Shown in pieces: positions 27,805 to 36,766 of a DNA stretch of 64,000 nucleotides (its first letter is position 1; every line of letters starts with the position of its first letter). Under the pieces are notes generated by a model. That model made no database searches. It was not told where the DNA came from and saw only the letters and a program-made list of their open reading frames with translations. This DNA is from Phocoenobacter uteri (GTDB taxonomy: Bacteria > Pseudomonadota > Gammaproteobacteria > Enterobacterales > Pasteurellaceae), in assembly GCF_900454895.1 (NCBI RefSeq), contig NZ_UGTA01000001.1:1-64000 (forward strand). The letters run 5' to 3'. The position numbers were made by a program, and so were the translations under genes.

Positions 27805-30800
27805 ATGAAATTTTACTTCAATCAAAAATATTGTTTTAGTAAGCAAGCAAAATCTAATTTTTTAACCCCAACCTGTAAAACTCTTTTTTCTCTTTCCTTT
27901 ATTTCTCTTTTTGTTTCTAATGTTATTGCCGATGAATTAGGCGATATCAATGTTGTTGCAATGCCTGACGATGTGCCTATTTCTGAACGTAAAGTGGGTG
28001 AAAGTAAAATTTCAGCGAAGCAAATTGACCGCCAACAAGTATCAGATAACCGTGATTTAGTGCGTTATGAAACAGGGGTTACTGTTGTAGAAAAAGGGCG
28101 TTTTGGTTCAAGTGGTTATGCGGTGCGTGGTGTTGATGAAAACCGTGTCGGAATTATGATTGATGGTCTTAAGCAATCAGAAACACTGAGTTCACAAGGT
28201 TTTAAAGAGTTATTTGAAGGCTATGGAAATTTTAATAATACACGTAATGGTGTTGAAGTTGAAACGGTTAAAATAGCGACAATTAGCAAAGGGGCTGATT
28301 CTGTAAAATCTGGTTCTGGGGCGTTGGGTGGTTCTGTTGCCTTTGAAACCAAAGATGCTAGAGATTATTTAATTGATAAATCTATTTATTTTAAAGCAAA
28401 AGGTGGTTATCAAAGTTTAGATCGTCAAAAATTACAATCTTATACTTTTGCAGGAAAAGCAAAATGGTTCGATATTTTACTTATCAATACCTCGCGAGAT
28501 GGGCATGAACGTAAAAACTATGATTATGATATTTATAGTAAAAATGAAGACTTTTTAAAAGTAGGGAAAGAGCGAGAAAAAGTTGATCCTTATACAATTG
28601 AACGTAACAGCACCTTAGTTAAATTAGGTTTTCAGCCTAATGAAAATCATCGTTTTAGTTTGAGTTATGATGATTCAAATGTTGATATACAAGGGCGTGA
28701 TCTTTCTTATCTCTTTTCGCCAGTATCACAACGATTTGCGGGTGGTAAAGAAACTATAAATGATGGGCAACGTAGTGTTAAAAATACCTCTGAGCGTAAA
28801 ACTCTCGGTTTTAGTTATGAAACTTTTACTCAAACACCTTTTTGGGATCACGCCAAAATTAGTTATTCTTCACAAAAAATAACTAATAATGCTCAATCTG
28901 ATGAATATTGTCGTACCGATAATTGTAGTAATGTGCGTAATCCAGCCAATTTAGAGCTAGTGAAAGAAGATGGCATATATAAAGAAACTGCTAATGGAAA
29001 ACCACTAGTTTATAAAGAGGGCGATGATTTTTCTGGTTTCAAATTTATCACAGATGATGGAAAAGTTATCAATGATGGTATTAAACATATGGAAACGGAA
29101 AAATTAGCCTTAAACTGTGAGCAAGGTTGCCCTGAAAAAATTGAAGTTTTTGTGATGAAAAATAAAGCAGGGGAAACGGTTAATCGTTTTGAAGAACGAA
29201 AAGTTGAGGTTAAAACCAGTAAATCAGGGAAAAAATATGGTGTGATTGAAAGACCACAGGGAACAAAGAAAGTACCTGCGAGTTGGTACCCTGATTGTAC
29301 AGAGGATTGGTGTATGGAAATCCCAACTGAGAAAAGTTACGTTATTATGCCAAAATCTTATGGACGAAGTTTAGGTTTGTATACAACCCGTGACTTAAAC
29401 ACCAATGTGAAACAGTTAAACCTTGATTTTGATAAATATGTTTCTCTTTATAATATGGATCACAATATTAAATACGGTGGTTTGTATAGCGAGACTCAAA
29501 AATCAATGGTAAATACGGATAAGCAATCTTTATACAATAAAAAATGGTGGAATAAAGATTTTTACTGTCTTAAAAACAACGATATTGATTTAGATGACAC
29601 TGCATCAGATTGTTCTGGTAGTGCTTTAGTTAATTTAGAATCTGAACAAAGTAGTTTCCTAATTCCTGTAAAAGCCAAAAATACCGCTGTTTATTTGGGG
29701 GATAATATTCAACTAAATGATAAAGTTGGGTTAGATTTGAATTATCGCTTTGATAAAGTGAATTATTTACCAAGTTATAACGCAAGCGTTCCTGTTCCAG
29801 CTGGGTTAATTCGTGGTATTTTTACGCCTTTACCTTGTGATATTACAAAATCTAAATGGTTTGGTGGTTGCTCAGATGAAATGAAAGAAGCGAACTTGCA
29901 ACAAAATTTAGACGAGTTATTAAAACCGAGATCATATAAACATCATTCTTGGAATATAGGGTTAAATCTTGATCCACGAGATTGGCTACGAGTACAATTT
30001 AAGTATGCGAATGCATTTAGAGCACCGACATCTGATGAAGTGTATATGACCTTCAAACACCCAAGTTTTACCATTGCACCAAATGTGAATTTAAAACCTG
30101 AAATCGCTAAAACGCAGGAAGTCGCTTTTACTTTCTATCGTGATCACAGTTTTATTACACTAAGTGCGTTTAAAACAAATTATGATGATTTTATTGATTT
30201 AGTCTTTGATAAAGAAAAACCTGTTGAAGAAGGAAGTGTTATTACTTATCCGTTCTATCAAAATAAAAACCGTGATAGTGCTAAAGTAACAGGATTTGAA
30301 GTGAAATCTCAGGTTTTCTTGGGTGATTTTTACCCTACATTGGACGGTTTTAGACTAGGTTATAAATTTAGTCATCAAAAAGGTCGTGTAGATAAAAATA
30401 TTCCAATGAATGCAATTCAGCCAACGACATCGGTTTATTCTGTTGGATATTCAACCAAAGATGATAAATATGGTGCGGATCTTTTCATTAAAGATGTTCA
30501 AGCTAAAAAAGCCAAAGACACTTATAATATGTATTGGGAAGGACAAGCAAAACGTGGCGATTTAGTGAAAGGGCAACCTGTAACGAATAGCGAAATGGCA
30601 TGGCGTTCCGAACATTATACAATCCTTGACTTAATCGGTTATGCAAAACCAGTGAAACATCTTACATTAAGTTTAGGAATTTATAACTTAACAGATAAAA
30701 AATATATGTCTTGGGATTCTGCTCGCTCAATTCGAGTGCTAGGCACAATTAACAAGATAAACCAAGAAACAGGGGCTGGAATTAAGCGTTTTTATGAAGC

Positions 30801-30840
30801 AGGACGAAATTATAAATTTAATGTGTCTTGGGAGTTCTAA
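27805..30840 (+). CDS. hgbA: TonB-dependent hemoglobin receptor (HgbA type)
   Basis: A 1011-residue outer membrane receptor. A long N-terminal signal region (about 1-42, ending NVIADE) precedes the mature part, where INVVA is a likely TonB box. The plug domain follows (VRYETGVTVVEKGRFGSSGYAVRGVDENRVGIMIDGLKQ), then a 22-strand barrel ending in the aromatic FNVSWEF. The domain pattern is that of the hemoglobin/transferrin/lactoferrin receptor family; similarity to Pasteurellaceae HgbA/HhuA is what I recall best, but a TbpA-like ligand cannot be excluded. Extracellular loops contain several Cys pairs. There are no CCAA repeats of the phase-variable Hgp type. No hugZ or tbpB is next to it. Energy would come from ExbBD-TonB at 56-58 kb. 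Confidence 0.82.
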   Translation: MKFYFNQKYCFSKQAKSNFLTPTCKTLFSLSFISLFVSNVIADELGDINVVAMPDDVPISERKVGESKISAKQIDRQQVSDNRDLVRYETGVTVVEKGRFGSSGYAVRGVDENRVGIMIDGLKQSETLSSQGFKELFEGYGNFNNTRNGVEVETVKIATISKGADSVKSGSGALGGSVAFETKDARDYLIDKSIYFKAKGGYQSLDRQKLQSYTFAGKAKWFDILLINTSRDGHERKNYDYDIYSKNEDFLKVGKEREKVDPYTIERNSTLVKLGFQPNENHRFSLSYDDSNVDIQGRDLSYLFSPVSQRFAGGKETINDGQRSVKNTSERKTLGFSYETFTQTPFWDHAKISYSSQKITNNAQSDEYCRTDNCSNVRNPANLELVKEDGIYKETANGKPLVYKEGDDFSGFKFITDDGKVINDGIKHMETEKLALNCEQGCPEKIEVFVMKNKAGETVNRFEERKVEVKTSKSGKKYGVIERPQGTKKVPASWYPDCTEDWCMEIPTEKSYVIMPKSYGRSLGLYTTRDLNTNVKQLNLDFDKYVSLYNMDHNIKYGGLYSETQKSMVNTDKQSLYNKKWWNKDFYCLKNNDIDLDDTASDCSGSALVNLESEQSSFLIPVKAKNTAVYLGDNIQLNDKVGLDLNYRFDKVNYLPSYNASVPVPAGLIRGIFTPLPCDITKSKWFGGCSDEMKEANLQQNLDELLKPRSYKHHSWNIGLNLDPRDWLRVQFKYANAFRAPTSDEVYMTFKHPSFTIAPNVNLKPEIAKTQEVAFTFYRDHSFITLSAFKTNYDDFIDLVFDKEKPVEEGSVITYPFYQNKNRDSAKVTGFEVKSQVFLGDFYPTLDGFRLGYKFSHQKGRVDKNIPMNAIQPTTSVYSVGYSTKDDKYGADLFIKDVQAKKAKDTYNMYWEGQAKRGDLVKGQPVTNSEMAWRSEHYTILDLIGYAKPVKHLTLSLGIYNLTDKKYMSWDSARSIRVLGTINKINQETGAGIKRFYEAGRNYKFNVSWEF

Positions 30841-30930
30841 ACAATAAATCCATTAACCTTGATCTAGAACATAACGACAGAGGGTATTTTTAGTTACAAT
30901 ATTGTTAAATTTTTTTTATAGGAACAAAAA

Positions 30931-31662
30931 ATGTCCTCTTTATTTATTGCAGGTACGGACACGAGCGTGGGTAAAACCATTGTGACCCGTGCCTTATTAC
31001 AATTACTGGAACAACATAAGATTCCAGTTGCACCTTATAAACCCATCGCCTGTGGGGCGGATGATGATACGCTTATTGAGCCAAATAGCGAGAAGTGTAT
31101 TTGCGAAAATATTTGTGAAAACAATAGCGATGTTTTGATTTTACAATCAAGTTGTAAGCGAGCGTTCTCTTACAATGAGATTACTAGCTATTCCTTCAAA
31201 AGTTTTAGTATGCCAATTTTTGCAGCGTTGGATAAAGTTAGCTGTATTGATATTACAAAACTTAATAAGGATTTAGAGCGATTAGAGCGAATTTATACCA
31301 ATGTGCTTGTTGAAGGTACGCATGGTTGGTTCACGCCAATTAACAAAGATTATAATTTTGCGGATTGGGTTCAATCTACCAATATGCCAGTTGTGTTAGT
31401 AGTTGGGATTAAAGAGGGCTGTGTTAATCATACACAATTAACAGTACAAGCGATTCGTCAAAACGGCGTAAATATTATTGGCTGGGTCGCAAATAGAATC
31501 AATCCAGGTTTGCGCTATTATCCTGAATTGGTGGAACTTTTAGATCAAATCATAGATGCACCTTTGTTAGGCGAGTTGCCTTATATAGGTCGTCCTGAAA
31601 AACAAGAGTTGTTTAGCTATATTCAAAATCCTCAACCGCTGTTACAATACTTCACTGAATAA
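30931..31662 (+). CDS. bioD: Dethiobiotin synthetase
   Basis: BioD forms the ureido ring of biotin from 7,8-diaminopelargonate, CO2 and ATP. The 243-residue product has the P-loop GTDTSVGKT at 8-16, the substrate motif YKPIACG and VEGTHGWFTP. It is slightly longer than E. coli BioD (225). It stands alone, away from other bio genes, which is common for bioD copies in Pasteurellaceae. Cys content in the middle (KCICENICENN) is unusual but lies in a variable region. yoaA follows after 20 bases. Confidence 0.92.
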   Translation: MSSLFIAGTDTSVGKTIVTRALLQLLEQHKIPVAPYKPIACGADDDTLIEPNSEKCICENICENNSDVLILQSSCKRAFSYNEITSYSFKSFSMPIFAALDKVSCIDITKLNKDLERLERIYTNVLVEGTHGWFTPINKDYNFADWVQSTNMPVVLVVGIKEGCVNHTQLTVQAIRQNGVNIIGWVANRINPGLRYYPELVELLDQIIDAPLLGELPYIGRPEKQELFSYIQNPQPLLQYFTE

Positions 31663-31682
31663 TCGTAAAAATTGAACATTGA

Positions 31683-33605
31683 ATGAAGTATCAACAGAAA
31701 ATTATTGATGCCTTTGATAAAAATGGCGTATTAAGCAAAAATATCAAAGGCTTTTTGCCTCGTGAGGCACAATCCCAAATGGCACAAGCGGTTGGAAAAG
31801 CCGTCACATTTGCAAATTCTGTTGTGGTCGAAGCAGGAACAGGTACAGGTAAAACCTTTGCTTATCTCGTTCCTGCTTTATTATCAAAAAAGAAAACCAT
31901 TATTTCAACAGGCTCAAAAAACCTACAAGATCAGCTGTTCAACCGAGATCTGCCAACCATTCAAAAAGCCTTAAAATACAGTGGCAAGATCGCTTTGTTA
32001 AAAGGGCGAGCTAATTATTTATGCTTAGATCGTTTAGATCAACTGATCGCAATGGGGGTGGCAGGGGATCGTTCGGTATTAGCTGATTTATCCAAAGTGC
32101 GTAAATGGCAAACTGCCACCAAAACAGGGGATTTAACGGAATGTATCAGCATTGCCGAAGATAGCCAAATTTTACCGCAATTAGTCAGTACCGCTGATAA
32201 TTGCTTAGGCACAGATTGCCCACAATTTAAAGAATGTTACGTGGTTAAAGCACGCCAAAAGGCAATGAATGCCGATGTAGTAGTGGTAAATCATCATCTG
32301 TTTTGTGCGGATATGGCAGTAAAAGAAACGGGGTTTGGGGAGCTTATTCCAGAGGCTCAGTTAGTGATTTTTGATGAAGCACATCAATTGCCTGATATTG
32401 CGAGCCAGTATTTTGGTAAATCGTTGACCTCTCGCCAGTTACTTGATATTTGCAAAGACACCAACATTGTCTATCGCACTGAATTGAAAGATGCCAAACA
32501 GCTTGGCACAGCCTCCGATCATCTTCAAAAAGTGATTCAAGATTTTCGATTATTGCTTGGAGGACTTTCAGTTAAAGGCAATTTACGAGAGCTATTTCAA
32601 GATCAAAAAGTGGTAGGCGGTTTAAACAAGCTCACTGAAAACATTGATTTTTTAAGTGAAGTGGTCAAAAAATCCTTAGGACGTTCTGATACCCTTGATA
32701 AAATTTATGAACGCTTGGCGGAAGTGAAAAATTTGCTCAACGCCATTTCAGATACCAGTGTGACAGGCTATTGTTACTGGTATGAAGGCAATGGGCGTTA
32801 TTTTGGGTTACATATCACACCTTTAACCGTAGCGGATAAATTCGGCGAGAAATTAAATAATCAAAAAATCGGTTGGGTGTTTACTTCTGCGACCTTAGAA
32901 GTGGGTGGAAAATTTGACCATTTCTGCCAACGCTTAGGTGTTGAAAACGCCGAGCAAATGATTTTACAAAGTCCCTTTGATTACCACAATCAGTCACTAC
33001 TTTGCGTGCCTCGTTACTTGCCCGCAACCAATCAAAAAAACACGCTCACCGAATTAGGCAAAATGTTGCAACCTGTGATTGAAGCCAATAACGGACGCTG
33101 TTTTTTACTTTGTACCTCTTATTTTATGATGCGTGGATTGTGCGATTTTCTACGTGAACACAGCAAGCTAAACGTGTTATTACAAGGTGAAACCAGTAAA
33201 AGTGAATTATTAAAGCAGTTTATTTCTGAGAAAGATTCAGTCCTTGTGGCAACTCAAAGTTTTTGGGAAGGCATTGATGTGCGTGGCGATGCGTTATCCT
33301 TAGTAATCATTGATAAAATCCCATTCAGCTCGCCTGATGAACCTTTGTTAAAAGCACGAATGGAAGATTGCCAGATTCAAGGAGGCAATCCATTTAATGA
33401 TATTCAAATTCCTGAGGCAGTGATTACCTTAAAACAAGGCGTTGGGCGTTTAATCCGAGATGTGACAGACAAAGGCGTGATTTTAATTTGTGATTCTCGT
33501 TTGGTTAATCGTCAATACGGTGCAACTTTCTTAAAAAGTTTACCTAGATCAAAGAAAACGAGAGATCTTCAAAAAGTCGTTAATTTTTTAAAGGATAAGC
33601 GGTAG
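31683..33605 (+). CDS. yoaA: ATP-dependent helicase YoaA (DinG/XPD family)
   Basis: A 640-residue superfamily 2 helicase with Walker A VVEAGTGTGKTFAYL, an iron-sulfur cluster region (four Cys in CLDRL...CISIAED...NCLGTDCPQFKEC), the DEAH box (VIFDEAHQLPDIAS) and motif VI (QGVGRLIRD). In E. coli YoaA pairs with HolC and aids recovery from replication-blocking damage. Length matches E. coli YoaA (636). The TAG stop lies inside an uptake-sequence motif (AAGCGGT at 33597-33603). Confidence 0.93.
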   Translation: MKYQQKIIDAFDKNGVLSKNIKGFLPREAQSQMAQAVGKAVTFANSVVVEAGTGTGKTFAYLVPALLSKKKTIISTGSKNLQDQLFNRDLPTIQKALKYSGKIALLKGRANYLCLDRLDQLIAMGVAGDRSVLADLSKVRKWQTATKTGDLTECISIAEDSQILPQLVSTADNCLGTDCPQFKECYVVKARQKAMNADVVVVNHHLFCADMAVKETGFGELIPEAQLVIFDEAHQLPDIASQYFGKSLTSRQLLDICKDTNIVYRTELKDAKQLGTASDHLQKVIQDFRLLLGGLSVKGNLRELFQDQKVVGGLNKLTENIDFLSEVVKKSLGRSDTLDKIYERLAEVKNLLNAISDTSVTGYCYWYEGNGRYFGLHITPLTVADKFGEKLNNQKIGWVFTSATLEVGGKFDHFCQRLGVENAEQMILQSPFDYHNQSLLCVPRYLPATNQKNTLTELGKMLQPVIEANNGRCFLLCTSYFMMRGLCDFLREHSKLNVLLQGETSKSELLKQFISEKDSVLVATQSFWEGIDVRGDALSLVIIDKIPFSSPDEPLLKARMEDCQIQGGNPFNDIQIPEAVITLKQGVGRLIRDVTDKGVILICDSRLVNRQYGATFLKSLPRSKKTRDLQKVVNFLKDKR

Positions 33606-33650
33606 AATTTTGCACTAAATTTGCAAATTTTGATCAAAATCACACCGCTT
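33597..33650. repeat. Inverted uptake-sequence pair after yoaA
   Basis: AAGCGGT at 33597-33603 and ACCGCTT at 33644-33650 flank an AT-rich linker with AATTTGCAAATTTTG. The first copy overlaps the yoaA stop codon; the second lies just before the ribosome binding site of the next gene. Confidence 0.7.
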
Positions 33651-33660
33651 AGGAAAAGGA

Positions 33661-34074
33661 ATGTTACGCTCAATTATCAAATTTTTTATTTCACTTGCGA
33701 TTCTTTTTGCAATGTTGCATCTCGGCGAAGCAATCAATCAGGCTATCCCGCTCGGTATTCCAAGTAGTATTTGGGGAATGATGTTGCTGTTTTGTTGCCT
33801 TGCATCAGGCATTATCAATGTTGAATGGGTTATTCCAAGTGCTAAAGTTTTAACTCGTTATATGACGCTGTTCTTCTTGCCAATTTGTGTGGGTATTATT
33901 GAGCATAAACAGTTGTTTAGTGATTATTTACACTCTTTCTTTTTGGCGATTTTTCTTAGCACTGTACTTTCTTTAATAGTGATCGCCTATTTTTCGCAAT
34001 GGTTGTTAAACAAGCAGGTGAAAAGAAAACGCTATTTAAATCAACAACGTAAAAGAGAGAAATATAATGGCTAA
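33661..34074 (+). CDS. CidA/LrgA family protein (YohJ-like)
   Basis: A 137-residue protein with four membrane segments, including GIPSSIWGMMLLFCCLASGII, which fits the LrgA/CidA family (YohJ in E. coli). These holin-like proteins work with a LrgB-type partner; proposed roles are control of murein hydrolase export and metabolite transport. The end of the coding region overlaps the start of the LrgB-like gene by 8 bases. The C-terminus is very basic. Confidence 0.9.
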   Translation: MLRSIIKFFISLAILFAMLHLGEAINQAIPLGIPSSIWGMMLLFCCLASGIINVEWVIPSAKVLTRYMTLFFLPICVGIIEHKQLFSDYLHSFFLAIFLSTVLSLIVIAYFSQWLLNKQVKRKRYLNQQRKREKYNG

Positions 34075-34765
34075 TCTTCATCTTTATTATTATGCGTGCT
34101 TAACGATTTTAGTCTTTGTATTTAGTTTAAAACTCAGCCAAAAACTAAAAATCACACTGCTTAGCCCTTTTTTAATTGGTTTAGTGCTGTTAGCTATGGT
34201 ACTACTTTCAGCAAAAATTCCTTATCAGGATTATTATCAAGGCAATGAAATACTAAGTAAATTGCTCAATGTGTCTATTGTCGCGTTAGCTTATCCTTTT
34301 TATGAACAACTTTCACAAATCCGCCGTTATTGGAAAAGTATTCTGGTTATTGTGCTGTTTGCTACGCTCTTTTCAATGCTTACAGGTGCATTATTTACTT
34401 TGCTACTTGGCGGCGATAAAGCGATTTTAGCCTCTGTTTTACCAAAATCCGTCACAACCCCTATCGCGGTGGCAATTTCCCAAGAAATCAATGGTGAACC
34501 AGCCATTACAGCAGTTGGTGTCACTGTGGCAGGGTTAATTGGTTCTGGCTTTGCTTTAACTATTTTAAATTGGTGTAAAATTAAAAATCCAAAAGCGATG
34601 GGATTGGGTATTGGTGCGGTTAGCCACGCCTTAGGTACGGCTCGAACCTTAGAGGCAAGTTTAAAAATGGGAAGCTTTTCTTCTATCTCATTGGTGTTAT
34701 GTGGTGTACTTTCATCCTTCCTTGCTCCCTTTATAATGAAGATTATTCTATTATTTATGGAATAA
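34067..34765 (+). CDS. LrgB family protein (YohK-like)
   Basis: A 232-residue membrane protein with several segments and the family motifs SVLPKSVTTPIAVAISQEINGEPAITAVGVTVAGLIGS and GIGAVSHALGTARTLE. It is the LrgB/CidB partner of the preceding gene; the 8-base overlap supports coupled translation. In E. coli the pair is yohJ-yohK. Confidence 0.92.
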   Translation: MANLHLYYYACLTILVFVFSLKLSQKLKITLLSPFLIGLVLLAMVLLSAKIPYQDYYQGNEILSKLLNVSIVALAYPFYEQLSQIRRYWKSILVIVLFATLFSMLTGALFTLLLGGDKAILASVLPKSVTTPIAVAISQEINGEPAITAVGVTVAGLIGSGFALTILNWCKIKNPKAMGLGIGAVSHALGTARTLEASLKMGSFSSISLVLCGVLSSFLAPFIMKIILLFME

Positions 34766-34820
34766 AGCATTTACAATATCACTCGAATTTAGAGTATAAC
34801 AATTTAATAAACGAGAATTT

Positions 34821-36599
34821 ATGACAAAATTATCTTCTTATGATCTTGATAAAATGACCCAAGATCGCTCAACGTGGCAAACATTTAAACGTCTTTGGCC
34901 AATGATTGTGCCTTTTAAATGGGGAATTATTGGTTCTATTTTTGCACTGATTATCAACGCTGGTGTTGATGGTTATTTAATTTCAATGTTAAAACCGTTA
35001 ATTGATCAGGGATTCAGTGCTGAAAATCGTGATTTTCTCAAAACAATGGCATTTATTGTTGTTGGTTTAATTATTATGCGTGGTTTTAGTAGTTTCGGGG
35101 CTGTGTACGGCTTAGCTTGGGTAAACGGAAAACTCGTTATGACAATGCGTCAAAAAGTGTTTAAACATTTAATGTTTATGCCGGTTAGCTTCTTCGATCA
35201 AAACTCATCAGGAAAATTACTTTCTCGCATTACCTATGATTCAGAGCAAATCGCAGGCTCATCAGCTAGTGCTTTACAAACGATTGTGCGAGAAGGGGCT
35301 TATATTATGTTCCTAATCGGTACAATGTTTTATTACAGCTGGCGTTTATCATTGGTGCTTTTAATTATTGGGCCAATTATTGCTGTTTTAGCTGGTGTGA
35401 TTTCTAAGCGTTTTCGTGAAGTAAGCCGTAATATGCAAAAATCAATGGGTACAATGATGGCAAGTGCAGAGCAGATGTTGCATGGGCATAAAGTCGTGCT
35501 TTCATTTGGCGGACAAAAAGTTGAAGAAGAACGTTTCAACCACACCAGTAATGATATGCGTCGTAAAGGAATGAAAATGATGGTTATTGACGCTATTTCT
35601 AATCCAGTAATTCAAATTATTGCTTCTTTGGCGTTAGGCGTAGTGCTTTATCTTGCTGGTTCACCAGAAGTAATGGGGGATGATTTAACTGCTGGAGAAT
35701 TTACGGCTGTGTTAGCCTCATTACTTGCTATTATGCGACCATTAAGAACCTTAACTAATGTGAATGCACAATTCCAAAAAGGAATGGCAGCGTGTCAGAC
35801 ATTATTCACTTTATTTGATTTACCAACAGAGAAAGACACTGGAACGCATACCGCTAACCAAGTAAAAGGTGAAGTGTGTTTTGATGATGTGACTTTTACT
35901 TATGCAACTAAGGATGAACCTGCATTAAGCCACCTTTCATTCACTGTACCTGCAGGCAAAACCCTTGCGTTGGTTGGGCGTTCAGGCTCAGGAAAATCCA
36001 CCATTGCGAATTTAATCACCCGTTTTTATGATATTGATAGTGGTAAAATTACCCTTGATGGCGTCGATATTTGCGATTACAAATTAAATAATTTAAGAGA
36101 GCAATGTGCGATTGTGTCACAACAAGTGCATTTATTTAACGATACTATTGCGAATAATATCGCTTATGCTGCGAAGGATAAATACACTCGTGAGCAGATT
36201 ATTGCCGCAGCCAAAGCCGCTTATGCAATGGAATTTATTGAAAAAATGCCACAGGGCTTAGACAGTATGATTGGTGAAAATGGTGTAAGTTTATCAGGCG
36301 GACAACGTCAGCGTCTTGCAATCGCTCGTGCCTTATTACGTAATTCGCCAATTTTAGTGCTAGATGAGGCAACATCGGCATTGGATACGGAATCAGAACG
36401 TGCGATTCAATCTGCCTTAGACGAATTACAAAAAGATCGCACCGTGTTAGTGATCGCTCACCGACTGTCTACCATTGAAAAAGCCGATGAAATTTTAGTG
36501 CTAGATGAAGGAAAAATTGTAGAGCGAGGCACGCATTCTGAATTATTACAACACAATGGTGCCTATAAACAATTACACAGTTTACAATTCAGTGAGTAA
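34821..36599 (+). CDS. msbA: Lipid A export ATP-binding/permease MsbA
   Basis: MsbA is a homodimeric ABC flippase that moves lipid A-core across the inner membrane. The 592-residue product has the N-terminal transmembrane domain with six segments (about 30-325) and an ATPase domain with Walker A GRSGSGKST, signature LSGGQRQR, Walker B ILVLDEATSALD and the switch His in IAHRLST. Length is close to E. coli (582). lpxK, which often follows msbA, is missing; eno follows behind its own promoter. Confidence 0.95.
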   Translation: MTKLSSYDLDKMTQDRSTWQTFKRLWPMIVPFKWGIIGSIFALIINAGVDGYLISMLKPLIDQGFSAENRDFLKTMAFIVVGLIIMRGFSSFGAVYGLAWVNGKLVMTMRQKVFKHLMFMPVSFFDQNSSGKLLSRITYDSEQIAGSSASALQTIVREGAYIMFLIGTMFYYSWRLSLVLLIIGPIIAVLAGVISKRFREVSRNMQKSMGTMMASAEQMLHGHKVVLSFGGQKVEEERFNHTSNDMRRKGMKMMVIDAISNPVIQIIASLALGVVLYLAGSPEVMGDDLTAGEFTAVLASLLAIMRPLRTLTNVNAQFQKGMAACQTLFTLFDLPTEKDTGTHTANQVKGEVCFDDVTFTYATKDEPALSHLSFTVPAGKTLALVGRSGSGKSTIANLITRFYDIDSGKITLDGVDICDYKLNNLREQCAIVSQQVHLFNDTIANNIAYAAKDKYTREQIIAAAKAAYAMEFIEKMPQGLDSMIGENGVSLSGGQRQRLAIARALLRNSPILVLDEATSALDTESERAIQSALDELQKDRTVLVIAHRLSTIEKADEILVLDEGKIVERGTHSELLQHNGAYKQLHSLQFSE

Positions 36600-36667
36600 C
36601 GGATTGGTAAATATTGCAAAAAATTTGACCGCTTATTTTTTTATAAATCTAACCTAGATCAAATTTT

Positions 36668-36719
36668 TGTGATCTGTTTCACTTTTTTGCAAGACAAAAA
36701 AGCAAAATAGCTTTACTAT
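36668..36719 (+). promoter_or_regulatory. CRP-like site and promoter candidate upstream of eno
   Basis: TGTGATCTGTTTCACT at 36668-36683 matches 9 of the 10 fixed positions of the CRP consensus. Downstream, AAGACA (36691-36696) and TACTAT (36714-36719), 17 bases apart, are a possible -35/-10 pair. The short distance between the CRP site and this -35 makes the arrangement uncertain. An uptake-type motif TTGACCGCTTA lies at about 36626. Confidence 0.5.
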
Positions 36720-36766
36720 ATACAACATTATTTTTTTATTAACTTTCACTTAGAGGAAGAACAACA

